In this document: positions 39,083-49,689 of the stretch, one piece after another
How the letters are laid out: each line of letters opens with the position of its first letter
How positions within the stretch are numbered: position 1 is the stretch's first letter
DNA from: Chelonoidis abingdonii
Lineage: Eukaryota > Chordata > Testudines > Testudinidae
Reading direction: 5' to 3'
Length of the DNA stretch: 64,000 nt
Assembly: GCF_003597395.2 (NCBI RefSeq)
Contig: NC_133770.1
Location: 92,082,574-92,146,573 of the forward strand
Translations under genes and position numbers: made by a program
The notes under the pieces: generated by a model
Databases searched by the model: none
What the model saw: the letters and a program-made list of their open reading frames with translations, nothing else
What the model was told of the DNA's origin: nothing

Positions 39083-40389
39083 TAGGGAGAAGGTGACATC
39101 CTTTATGTGCATGTGTATGTGTGGGTGTATGGGGGTCAGGTCAGGAGAGAGAAGGGAGTAGAAATAGTAGTGCTTGTGGGGACTAAGGATAGAGGAATTC
39201 AGAGGTTCCAGGTAAGCATGGAGTCAGTCATGCAAGTCAGCAATGGAGCTATAAACTGCCAGCGGGCCATATGACAGAGAGTGGGAAACTCAGTCAGCAC
39301 CAGGGCTTTTGTTACTCTTTCACCTCTAGACCCCCACAGTTCTTCTTCACTGCCCTGAGGATTTGGGGTACCCCTGACATTTAGCCAAGCCCTTCCTGCA
39401 AGCTGTTCCTTTGAGGGTTTTCACCCAAATACTGTCCGGCTGGACCCTGCTTAATTGGTGTGATATCAAGGCATGATGAGCTAATGGGCATCTTCCAGCT
39501 CCGACATTTAGAATTTGATGATATTATGTCTTCCGCACCTTCTACCACCCATCATTAAGCACCCAGCTGTGTCCTGTCTTAACAAATCTGCCACACAGCA
39601 GATGGTTCCTGCTAAAACCAGCCCTACTGCATGGCCGTTCCATTCCCCACACGTGGGGATGGTAATGGTGGGGAAGAACTCACACACTCAGGGGGAAAAT
39701 TTATGCAGCAGCAGCTGTGGATTTCTGGCCCTGCCACATCCAAGAGACCTCTACAAATAGGTACATGGGAAATATTCCCCTATTGTGTGTTCTCCTCTGA
39801 GCCAAGTGTCTCTTCAGTTTCTATAAAGCATGGGGCTCAGCATTAGGACTCCTGGGCACTATTCCTAAGTGTCTGTCATTCATTGTGGGACCTTGGGGAA
39901 ATCAGTTTACCCTCCCTTTGCCTCAGTTTCCCTGTCTGTAAATTTGGTTTAATAGTCCTGCCCGTCCCTACAATGGGGAGGGAGGCAGGATTCAGTCACT
40001 GATGAGTGGTACAGGCTCAGGGATTGAAAAGTACTTTGGGAATTACTACAAAACAAAGTACTTGTAAAATATATCAACTGGTGAAAGGCCATATTTTTGA
40101 TGATCCAACACCTCTTATAAAGTTACCTGGAATTTCCCAAGTCCTTTGAACAGGGAGGAGACACTTCAGCCACAACAAGTTGCTTTAAAAATATTTTAAT
40201 TGCTTGAAAATTGGGATTCCAAGCAAAGGTAACACTACCATGAGATTCATGGGACCCAGTGACATTTCACTGCCTTGCTGGTCTAGAAACAGCAGCAAGA
40301 ACTGGGGAATATCAGCACATGGTGAGATGGGAGCTGTGCTGGTTACTACCACACCACATCATTTCACAGCAGATCAAATTGTTTTCTGG
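39083..40389. other. intergenic DNA
   Basis: No gene or clear repeat. The left terminal inverted repeat of the Harbinger element that follows should lie somewhere near its end, but I could not find it. Confidence 0.3.
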
Positions 40390-42413
40390 GGCTCGGTCAG
40401 ACTGATTCTGCAGTCCCAGAATCACAAAAGAGCTCCAGCATAGACTGAATGGGAGGTACTGGATCTGATCGCTGTATGGGGAGAGGAATCCATGCTATCA
40501 GAATGCCGTTCCAAAAGATGAAATGCCAAAACTTTTGAAAAAATCTGCAAGGGCATGAAGGACAGAGGCTAGAACAGGGACCCGCAGCAGTTTTGTTTTG
40601 TTTTTTAATTTTAGTGCCGCATGAAACTTAAGGAGCTCAGGCAAGCATACCAAAGAACCAGAGAGGCAAATGGCAGCTTTGGGTCAGAGCCCCAGGCATG
40701 CCGCTTCTGTGATGAGCTACATGCCATTCTAGGGAGTGCCCCTACAACTACCCCACCCACGTGCGTGGACTCCATCAATGGATTCTCACGCAACAGGGAT
40801 GCGGATTTTGGGGACTAGGAAGATGAAGAGGAGGAGGAGGTTGAAGATAGCGTACACCAAGCAAGCGGAGAAATCGTTTTCCCCAACAGCCAGGAACTGT
40901 TTATCACCCTCGAGCCAGTAGCCTCCCAATCCACCCAAGGCAGGCTCCCGGACCTTGAAGGCGGAGAAGGGACCTCTGGTGAGTGCACCTTTGTAAATAT
41001 AATACCTGGTTTAAAAGAAAGCGTGTTTAATGATTAATTTGCCGTGAAGACTAGGGATGCATTCGTGGCCAGTACAGCTACTGGAAAAGTCTGTAAACAT
41101 GTCTGGGGATGGAGCAGAAATCCTTCAGGAACATCTAATGAAGCTCTCCTAGAAGTACTGCCAAAGCCTTTGCAAAAGGTTTCTGGGGAGGGCGGCCTTA
41201 TTCTGTCCTCCATGGCAGGACACTTTACCATGCCAGGCCAGTAGCACATAATCTGGAATCACTGCATAAAAAGCATGGCAGCGTATGGTCACAGTGTTTG
41301 CTGGCATTCAAGCAACATCCATTCTTTATCTCGCTGTGTTGTCCTCAGAAGAGTGATATCATTCATGGTCACCTGGTTGAAATAGGGGAATTTTATTAAG
41401 GGGACATTCAGGGGTGGCCGTTCCTACTGAGCTGTTTGCCTGCGGCTGAACAGAAATCAGCCCCACTGCTAGCCACGCGGTAGGAGGAGGAGTGACTCAA
41501 TCATCCCAGAGAATTGAGTGTGTGTGTAGAGGGGGGGTTAGTTGGGTTTGTGCTGCACGTTAACCCGAAAACTGCAGCCCCTCCTTTTAAATGGCCAACC
41601 CAACAGGTGCTTGGTATGGGAAATGAGGGCGCTGCTGTTTGAAACCATTCCCACTTGTTATGAAGGTTAAAGAAGCTAGAAGACTGTGGCTTACCATGTC
41701 TGCTGAAAGCCAAATTCTGTTGCCCGCTGGCCCTGCATGTGTGATCTCTCACACAAAACCAGCAGACCCTCAATATAAGAGGCTATGTAATGTTAACAGC
41801 TTGGTTCACCATGAAAGAGTCTACCCATTGTTCTCTAAAATGTGTCTTTTTAAATACTACTCTCCCCTTTTTTTCCTCCCGCAGCTGCAAATGTTTCAGT
41901 GCTCCCCCTATCATCTCCATCCCAGATGCTGGTGAAGAATAGAAGGCGAAAAAATGCACTTGCGATGAAATGTTCTCTGAGCTCATGCAGTCCTCCCACA
42001 CTGAAAAAGCCCAGCAGAATGCATGGAGGCAGACAATGTCAAAGTGCAGGAAAGCACAAAATGAACACGAGGACAGGAGGGCTGTGCGAGAGGACAGGTA
42101 GCGGGAGCAAGAGGAGTGGTTGCGGGATCAAGATGATAGGTGGCATCAGCGTGATGAGAGGAGGCAAGAAGCAATGCTGAGGGTACTGGAGGATCAAACT
42201 GATATACTCTGGCGTATGGTTGAGATTCAGGAAAGGCAGCAGGAGCACAGACCACCACTTCAGCCCCTGTGTAACCAGCCGCCCTCCTCCCCAAGTGCCA
42301 TAGCCTCCTTACCCAGATGCCCAAGAATGCGGTGTGGGAGCCTCCGGGCCCCCAACCGCTCCACTCCAGAGGACTGCCCAAGCAACAGAAAGCTGGCATT
42401 GAATAAGTTTTGA
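40390..42413 (+). pseudogene. PIF/Harbinger ORF1: SANT/Myb-like DNA-binding protein, decayed
   Basis: Two exons: 40390-40978 (donor GTGAGT) and 41885-42413 (acceptor TCCTCCCGCAG). Exon 1 encodes a SANT/Myb-type domain (TEWEVLDLIAVWGEE, KLKELRQAYQRTREANGSF) followed by an acidic stretch. Exon 2 encodes a charged coiled region (RRQEAMLRVLEDQTDILWRM) and a proline-rich tail. In-frame stops at 40441 (where Trp is usual), 40519 and 40570, a T-rich interruption near 40,595-40,615 and a shifted frame in exon 2 show that it is dead. In Harbinger elements this protein helps the transposase bind DNA and enter the nucleus. Confidence 0.75.
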
Positions 42414-42599
42414 AGTGCAGTGTGGCCTTGTCCTTCCCTCCTCCCCTCCACCCCCACCCCACCCGGGCTACCTTGGCAGTTATCCCCCAATTTGTGTGAC
42501 AAATTAATAAAGAATGCAAGAATGTTGAATCAACAACTTATTGCCTCTGCAAGCAGTGATCAAAGGAGGGTGGGTAGAGGGCAGTGGCTTACAGGGAAG

Positions 42600-43049
42600 T
42601 AGAGTGAACAAGCGCAGGTTTCATCAAGGAGAAACAACAGAACTTTAACATCATAGCCTGGCCATCATGAAAGTTGCGTTTCAAAGCTCTCTGTGTGCAG
42701 GTTTCTCCCTGCTGTGCTCTTTCTAACTGCCCTAGTGTTCTGGTGCATATAATCAGCTGCCAGGCGATTGCCTCAACTTTCCACCCACCATAAACGTCTC
42801 CCCTTACTTTCACAGATATTGGGAACACCAGCAAGCAGTAATAATATGGAATATTTGGTTTCGCTGAGGTCTAAACTAAGTCAGTAAAGTGCGCACAGCA
42901 CACTTCTAAATGTCAAATGCACATTCTACCACCATTCTGCGACGTGCTCAGGCCTATAGTTGAACAGCTCCTGCTACTGCCCAGGATGCCGCCTATGTAA
43001 CGGCTTCACGAGCCATGGCATAAGGGGTAGGCCTGTGTCCCCAAGGATA
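42600..43049 (-). pseudogene. PIF/Harbinger transposase, C-terminal part (split by DIRS)
   Basis: Reading on minus from the DIRS border, the text LGDTGLPLMPWLVKPYIGG continues the transposase exactly where the 48802-49675 part stops. The remainder, including the region of the third acidic residue, is frameshifted. It ends near 42,640 with NFHDGQ. The match to the Harbinger DDE fold is by motif only. Confidence 0.75.
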
Positions 43050-43360
43050 GAGGATTACTCACCTTGTGCAATAACTGACGTTCTTCTGCCAGCAGTACTA
43101 TAGCTTGCCACGCATGCTTAAACCTGTCACTCAATCTGAGTATATCACTAGTGAGCATGCCCGCCAGTACCCTCAGTTCCTTCTCTACAACGGAGGCTAC
43201 CCAACTCCGAAGTAGACGGGAGAAGGGTGGCGTAGTGGAGCACCCAACAGGACACTCATCTCGAAGAACGTCAGTTACTGCACAAGGTGAGTAACCTTCC
43301 TCTTCTTCTCGAGAAGATTCCCTGTGAGTGCGCCACTCTAGTGACTTCAAAAGCAGTGCA
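43050..43360. repeat. DIRS 3' terminal and internal complementary repeats
   Basis: Bases 43053-43085 and 43264-43295 are inverted complements (TTACTCACCTTGTGCA core). In addition 43115-43200 is the complement of about 48,620-48,700 (CCTGTCACTC, CAGTTCCTTCTCTAC), and 43306-43352 resembles the complement of 48,760-48,797. These are the repeats a DIRS element uses to make a circular intermediate. Confidence 0.7.
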
Positions 43361-43429
43361 TCTCAAGGAGGTAGGACTTCGATCTGGGCAGGAATTGCCA
43401 GCAGTACAATACTGCCCGCCTAATCTGTG

Positions 43430-44360
43430 TAGAGAGAGGGCCTTGAGTAAGGCATAGTGAGTAACGAATGTATGGTGGGGAGGACCAGCTGGCGCCCTAC
43501 AAACGTCAGACAAGGGTTACTTTGTAGAAGGCTACAGAGGTAGATACAGATCTAGTGGAATGTGTCCTGATCAATGTGGAAGGGTAATGTTCTTTTATGT
43601 CTGATAACAGAGCGTTATCAATCAAGAGATCCATTTCAAAAGCCCTCTGGGTAGAGATTAGCCACGCCTCTTGGAATGGTCCGTGATGGAACAAGAGTCT
43701 AGGAGAGTTTCTGAAGGTTTAGTTCTGTCCAGATAAAAAGGATAAGGCCCTACGCACATCAAGTCTGTGCCATTGTGACCTCGAAGGAGTTTGCATGTGG
43801 TTTCGGGAAGAAGTTGGTGGCGCTATTGGTTCATTGAGTGAAATGAAGCATGAACTTTGGAAGAATTTCAGGTGTAAACCTAGAGTGAACTTTTCCTTGA
43901 AAAAGAGCATAATATGGTGGATCTGCCATAAGGTTGCTATCTCGCCGCCCATCTGGCGGAGTAATGCCACCAAAAAGCTGTTGTCACTCGAGAGGCAAAA
44001 AGGGGCAGAGGTGGCTAAGGCTCAAAGGGATATAAAGTAAACCAGGACAATACTAGGTGAGATCCAATGGAGGCGGTAGTGTCTTAATGGCTGGATATTA
44101 GGGTTTGAGTCCCTTCAGGAATGTTTGGTGATTTGGGATGAGCGAAACCGAGGTATGTCAACCTGTGCTATGAAAGGTTGTGAGGCGCTAAGTGGAACTC
44201 TAACAGAGACTGAATGACAGGCCGGGATTGCTTAATTGTCCAATAGATTAATCGAGTATCCAGGAAAGAGGTGCAGAGGTAGAGGACAGTTGTTGCCTGA
44301 ACTCCATTTTGTGAATCTTTCCATTTCCGAGATAGGTGCGTGTACGGTGATTGCATTCTT
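43430..44360 (-). pseudogene. DIRS tyrosine recombinase region, broken
   Basis: Pieces on minus include LDVRRALSFLSG (43770s), STLIRTHSTRSVSTSVAF (about 43,575-43,530) with the H-x-x-R box, and PPYIRYSL after it as a candidate for the catalytic Tyr. An upstream Arg lies in the SARWAAR/LRQMGGE region. Several stops and frame changes interrupt it, so it is inactive. Confidence 0.7.
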
Positions 44361-44998
44361 GCTTGTGTAAGAAGTACCCTCTGTACTTGGTCAGGAACAG
44401 TCTAGTTCTCATGGGAGAACCATGCAGTACCAAGCTTGAGGTGAAGGCATGGAGAATTGGGTGGAGAACCGGCCATGCTGCGTTGATAAGAGGTTGGATT
44501 AGAGGCAGGAGAGACCGGGGTTGAATTGACATTCTGGTGGAATGGGAACCACGGTTGTCTCGGCCATGAAGTGCCATCAAGATTATCTGGCACAATCTGT
44601 TCGTATCTTCGGAGAAGCCTGGTTGAAGCAATGTATTGGGGGAAAAGGCATAAACGAGCGGCCGGTGCCAGGAGATCATGAAGTGTCCCCTACAGAGTGT
44701 TTTCCCAGTCCCACCCTGAGAACAGAAGTTGAGTATTTCGTGTTATTTGGCGGTTGCGAAGACGATTCTATTGGCTGGGGTAGCCCAAAATGCGAGTAAT
44801 ATGTGAGAATGACTCTGATTGTCTATCTCCATTCGTGTTCTGAAGCGAAAAACGTCTGCTTAGCTCGTCGGCAGTGGTGTTCAGCACACCAGGGATGTAG
44901 GCTGCTGATATGCGGATGCGGTTTGCAAGGCACCAGTTTCAGAGTTTCATGGCCTCTGAACAAAGAGAGTGGGAATGAGCCCCCCCTTGTCTGTTGAC

Positions 44999-45412
44999 TT
45001 AGAACATGCAGGCAATGTTGTCTGTCATTATGCGTACATGCTGATTCTTGATTAGTGGGAGGAACCAACGACAAGCATTCCGGATAGCTCGAAGTTCTAG
45101 AACGTTTATGTGTAAGGAGGTTTCGGAGTGAGACCATAGCCCGTGGACTGTTCGGTGAGAGATATGGGCTCCCCAGCTGGTGAGGGATGCATCGGTCGTC
45201 AGCATCACAGTTGGTGGAGTCTGGAGGAAGGAGACTCCAGAACAGAGGTTGTCGGGGACTGTCCACCATATGAAAGAGTCCTTGATGCGGTAAGGTATGG
45301 TTAACTGCTTGTTCATTGAGTGCACGCTCGGTTTGTAAACTGTGGCCAGCCAAGCTTGGAAGCACTTCATGTGGAGACGTGCATTCTGGACCACGAAAGT
45401 GCACGAGGACAT
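44999..45412 (-). pseudogene. DIRS RNase H domain
   Basis: The text LTTDASLTSWGAHIS, SLHINVLELRAIRNA and VRIMTDNIACMF gives the Asp, Glu and Asp of the RNase H active site in order and spacing. The segment is open. An overlapping 286-codon ORF (45683-44823) is a shadow in another frame. Confidence 0.85.
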
Positions 45413-45496
45413 GTGCCCCAGTAGTTGGAGGCAGTCTGGGGCGGCTACTCGAGGGCTGCTGTGAAGCCTTGTAGCCAGCAGTTTTATGGTATTGAA

Positions 45497-46075
45497 TCAG
45501 TCGGGTGGAAAGGATGCCCGTCCGGTTCTGGAGTCGAGGGTCACTCCTATAAAGTCCAGGCATTGGGTAGGACTTAATGTGGATTTGTTTTCGTTTATTT
45601 GCAGGCCCAGAGATTGAAAGCACTCGATGGTGATCTTTGTGAATTGGAGGGCCTCGGCGTATGTGGAGGCCTTGAGGAGGCAATCCTCTAGGTAAGGAAA
45701 TATTATAATCCCTTGTTTCCTGAGGTAGGCCGTGACTACCGCTAGGAGCTTGGAGAAAACTCGACGGGCAATAGAGAGGCCAAATGGTAGAACTCTGTAT
45801 TGGTAATGCGTCGAGCCAAGGGTAAAACGAAGAAAATGTCTGTGGGCTGGGTGGATAGTGATGTGAAAATAAGCATCTTGTAGGTCAAGGGCTGAAAACC
45901 AATCGCCCTGCTCCAGGGCCGGAATTATGGTGGTGAGAATAACTATCTTGAACTTTTGCTTCTTGACGAATTTGTTGAGCCTCCTGAGGTTGAGGATCGG
46001 TTGCCATCTTCCAGTTTTCTTCTGTGTTAGGAAATAAGGGGAGTAGAATCCTTTCCCCTTGTAGCATTCGGGCAC
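45497..46075 (-). pseudogene. DIRS reverse transcriptase domain
   Basis: An open 192-codon stretch with RT blocks in order: PILNLRRLNKFV, WFSALDLQDAYFHI, YRVLPFGLSIA and the catalytic box as FPYLEDCLL. The family usually has YLDD, so the first of the two Asp reads Glu. The N-terminal RT part lies in another frame (46287-46027). The domain continues into RNase H at 45412. Confidence 0.85.
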
Positions 46076-46352
46076 GAGTTCAATAGCACCCAGGTGAAGG
46101 AGATGTTGTACTTCTTGCTGGAGGTGTGGCTCGTGAAAGGTGCCCCTGAAGAGGGACAGGGAGGGAGGGTGGGTAGGAGGTAAAGAGAGGAAAGGGATGG
46201 AATACCCCGTTGTGATGACCTGTAGAACACACTTGTCGGTGGTAATATTCTGCCATTGGTGTAAAAATGGCTGTAGACGGTGTCCAAAGATAGTTGTGGG
46301 GAGTGCCTACGTTGGAGTTGGGGTGACGTTTACGAGACCCTCGACCAAAGGT

Positions 46353-47560
46353 TCAAATTTGCTTATTATTTTGAGGAAGTTGGGGCATCCCGGAAGAATT
46401 GGGGTGACGCCACTGGTATCTGGGCCTCTGGCGTTGGTGTTGTTGTTGATCCTGAGATCTCGGGAAATGTTGAGTATATGAGGGGTAGCGCGGGTGGTGG
46501 TAAGGTTGATATTTGTACTGTCGCCTTCTGTTTGTAGGGGTTTGGATACCTAAGGACCGAAGAGTTGCCCTTGAGTCCTTCATGGAGAGAAGTACCTCAT
46601 TAGTGGTGGAAGCAAAGAGTTTGTCACCATCAAAAGGGAGATATTCTATGGTGCTCTGAACCTCCCGAGGAAAGAGAGAAGAGGAAAGCCATGATCCTTG
46701 GCACATGACCACCGCCGTAGCGGTGGATCTTGCTGCAGTATTGGCTGAATCCAGAGCTGCTTGGAGAGCCGTGCGGGATATGGTTTGGCCCTCGGAGACT
46801 AAAGTTGTAAACTGTTGTTTCTTGTTGTCTGGGATGTGTTCAATAAAGTCCATGAACTTGTTGTAGTTTCTATGGTCGTACTTTGCTAGAATTGCGGTAT
46901 AATTGGCAATTCGAAATTGTAACATTGAAGAGGCATACACCTTACGACCCAGCAGATCTAGGAGTTTGCCTTCTTTGTTGGCTGGGGTATGGCGGAAATA
47001 CTGTTGTTTGTTTCTCTGATTGGCTGCGTCCAGTACCATGAGTTTGGCGCAGGATGTGAGAAAAGGAATTCAGAGCCCTTCAAGGGAATGAAGTATTTAC
47101 GGTCTGCTTGTTTGCAGGTAGGATGGCTTGTGGCTGGAGTCTGCCAGATGGATTTAGCAGGTTCCAAAAGGACAGGATTAATTGGTAATGCCAGTCTGGA
47201 TGACGAAGATGGTTGCAGGATGTCTGTTAGCTCATGTTGTTGATCAGGTACTTCCTCCAGATTGATTCTAAGCTCACTGGCAACCCTTTTGAAGAGATCT
47301 TGGAATCTTGAAAAATCGTCTGATGGTGGGGGAGGGGAAGGAAGTAAAGCCTCCTCAGGTATTGGACCAGTTGATACGTCAGGTAATACTGGATCAGGAG
47401 CTGGAGTTAATTGATCCTGAGTATGGGAGGGTGCCACCAAGTGAGTCATAGGATTCGGACGTTCGCGTCTAGTCTGAGTAGAGTAGCGGACGTGCTGCGA
47501 GGCGGAAGACGGCCACAGAGTCCCAATACTGCCTGGTGATGGAAAAGGCATAGGGGCCAT
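46353..47560 (-). pseudogene. DIRS gag-like ORF (frameshifted)
   Basis: Two overlapping open pieces, 47560-46958 and 47039-46353, are joined by a frameshift near 47,040. The first is Pro/Ser-rich with an acidic helical part (DDFSRFQDLFKRVASELRI). The second has ANYTAILAKYDHRNYNKFMD and QAALDSANTAARS, text typical of DIRS gag-like proteins, then a Gln/Arg/Pro-rich basic tail. Confidence 0.75.
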
Positions 47561-48579
47561 CCAGGGTTAACACACCAGGAGGCGGGATCGTTGAGGGTGG
47601 TTTGGGACAATTTTCCTGTGCCGCCGGGTGACAGGACTGAGGGTAGAATTGCGATTGTCCTGGAAACATCACTCTGTTAGTTCAGACTCCCTCACTGGAG
47701 GGAGGCTGCTCAGAACCCAGAATCATTTGTCAGGGAAAAGCCATCCCAAGAAAGGTGATTGCAGTGTAGGTGACACTAGGAGGTCACTTGAGTGGGTAAA
47801 CTGCAGCGCTGGGCAATCCTGTGAGGGAAGCTGGGCTGACACCGGAGTTCTAATCGTGGCTCCGTGCAAGTAGCGATTAGTATGCCGGTGCTGCAGACGG
47901 TGCCATGCTATTAATAGCAGGCTGCGATGCCTCAGCGGTGCCTGAGTTGTCAGTGCCAACATTCATCGCGTGCCGATAGGTGCCATAATTGAGGCAGGCA
48001 ACTGAAAGCTGTCGCCTCGGCACCAGAGCCTCCGCTGCCGCCGAAAGCACAGGCGTGTTTAGCGCGGTACCGGAGGAGCCCGGCTCATCAGACGTACTTC
48101 AGGCGGAAAGCACCGGTAAGGAGACCGTGGATCGACAGGGAGGGTTTGTCAGTAAAGTTTTGTTTAGATTTTGGGTGCTCCCTTTAGTATTTTCTTCAGC
48201 TTTTTTGAAGGTTAGAGCTGAGCCTGAGATTGGAGCAGAGTCCACGCGGGGTCTGAGGCGGACTGCGGGATTTTGAAGCAAGATAAAGTTTTAGCTTCAA
48301 CTGTCTATCCTTCCTCGCTCTGGAACTTAACTTAGCACAGTGAGTGCATTTTGGGGAATATGAGTCTCCCCAAGCACTTTATAAACTGGGGTGACCATCC
48401 GAGAGAGGGATAGCATCCTTACAGAAGAGCAGCGCTTGAAGCCTGTGGAGCCAGACATATTTGAGCGGCTGAACGAACAAGAATTTTTTTTTTTTAAATA
48501 GAATGAAGAAATGTAGGTAACACTAACTAACAACTAACAGGAAAAAAACTGTCTAACTCTAGGTATTTTGAGATGGAAA

Positions 48580-48797
48580 GAAATCTGAAGGAGTCTGCTG
48601 AGCTCCGTCTCAAGCCGGGGGCAGTAGAGAAGGAACTGAGGGGTACCAGCCGCACATGCTCACTACGCGACATACTCAGAGTGAGTGACAGGTTCTAAGC
48701 ATTGTGGCCGCTACGAGTACTGCTGCAAAAATCTCCAATCAAAGGCGCAGGGCGCACTGACACCTAGAGTGGAGCACGCCACAGGACATCTCTCGAA
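48580..48797. repeat. DIRS 5' terminal inverted repeat
   Basis: Read on minus from 48,797 it starts TTCGAGAGATGTCCTGTGG and includes CTCCACTCTAGGTGTC and CCTGTCACTCACTCTGAG, both with counterparts at the opposite end of the element. Confidence 0.65.
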
Positions 48798-48801
48798 GAT
48801 A

Positions 48802-49675
48802 ACTATAGGCATTTCAACATCCCAATGTTTATTTTCTGGTCTGGAAAGTAAGTCCCTGTGCAGCCGTTCACACAGACCAGAGTTCCAAAAGATGCGAGCA
48901 TTATGTACCTTTCCCAGCTATCCACGTTGATGGGTGTGAAATGTCCCTTGTGATCCACCAGTGCTTGCTGCACCATTGAAAAGTACCCCTTTCGGTTTAT
49001 GTACTGGCTGCCTTGGTGCTCCTGTCCCAAGATAGAGGTATGCGTTCTGTCTATGGCCCCACCACAGTTAGGGAATCCTTGCAGCAAAGCCATCCATTAT
49101 GACCTGCGCATTTCCCAGAGTCACTATCCTTGATAGCAGCAGGTCAGTGATTGCATGGCTACTTGGATCACAGCAGCCCCCACAGCAGATTTGCCCACTC
49201 CAAATTGATTCCCGACTGACTGGTAGCTGTCTGGCGTTGCAATCTTCCAGAGGGCTATCGCCACTCACTTGTGAACTGTGAGGGCTGCTCTCATCTTGGT
49301 ACTCTTGCGATTCAGGGCAAGAGAAAACAAGTCACAAAGTTCCATGAAAGTGCCCTTACGCATGTGAAAGTTTTGGAGCCACTGGGAATCATCCCAGACC
49401 TGCAACACTATGCGGTCCCACCAGTCTGTGCTTGTTTCCCGTGCCCAGAATTGGCATTCCACATCATGAACCTGCCCTATTACCAGAGTGATGTCCAAAT
49501 TTCCAGGACCTGTGCTTTGAGAGAAGTCTGTGTCCATGTCTTCATCACTCTCGTCACTGGGCTGCCGTAGCCTCCTTGTCTGCTTTTGAAGTTTCTGGTG
49601 CTGCACATACTGCAGGATAATGCTTGTGGTGTTTACAGCATTCATAACTGCTGCCGTGATCTGAGCGGGCTCCAT
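48802..49675 (-). pseudogene. PIF/Harbinger transposase, N-terminal and catalytic part (split by DIRS)
   Basis: Three frame pieces (49675-49265, 49268-49068, 49093-48803) read in sequence. The N-terminal part contains RMRKGTFMELCDLF-like text (HMRKGTFMELCDLFSLAL). The catalytic part has GFPNCGGAIDRTHTSI with the first Asp, then GYFSMVQQALVDHKGHFTPI. The expected second-Asp site (HDAR) reads HNAR in the proper frame. The frame breaks again at INIG, just before the DIRS junction. HARBI1-type DDE transposase, inactive. Confidence 0.82.
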
Positions 49676-49689
49676 GCTTGCTATGGTAT

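Larger units (their letters stand above)
43050..48797 (-). mobile_element. near-full-length DIRS-type tyrosine-recombinase retrotransposon
   Basis: A 5.7-kb element on minus with the DIRS order gag-like, RT, RNase H, tyrosine recombinase. It is inserted in the Harbinger transposase. GATA flanks it (43046-43049 and 48798-48801). Both ends carry inverted repeats, and the 3' end has extra complementary segments as in DIRS1. DIRS elements copy through RNA and insert by a recombinase instead of an integrase, usually without target duplication, so GATA may be shared bases. Frameshifts and stops break the coding regions but long open pieces remain, so it is fairly young. Confidence 0.85.

Noticed and set aside
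44823..45683. 286-codon minus ORF as a gene
   Set aside because: It overlaps the DIRS RNase H region in a different frame from the one carrying the RT and RNase H motifs; a shadow.
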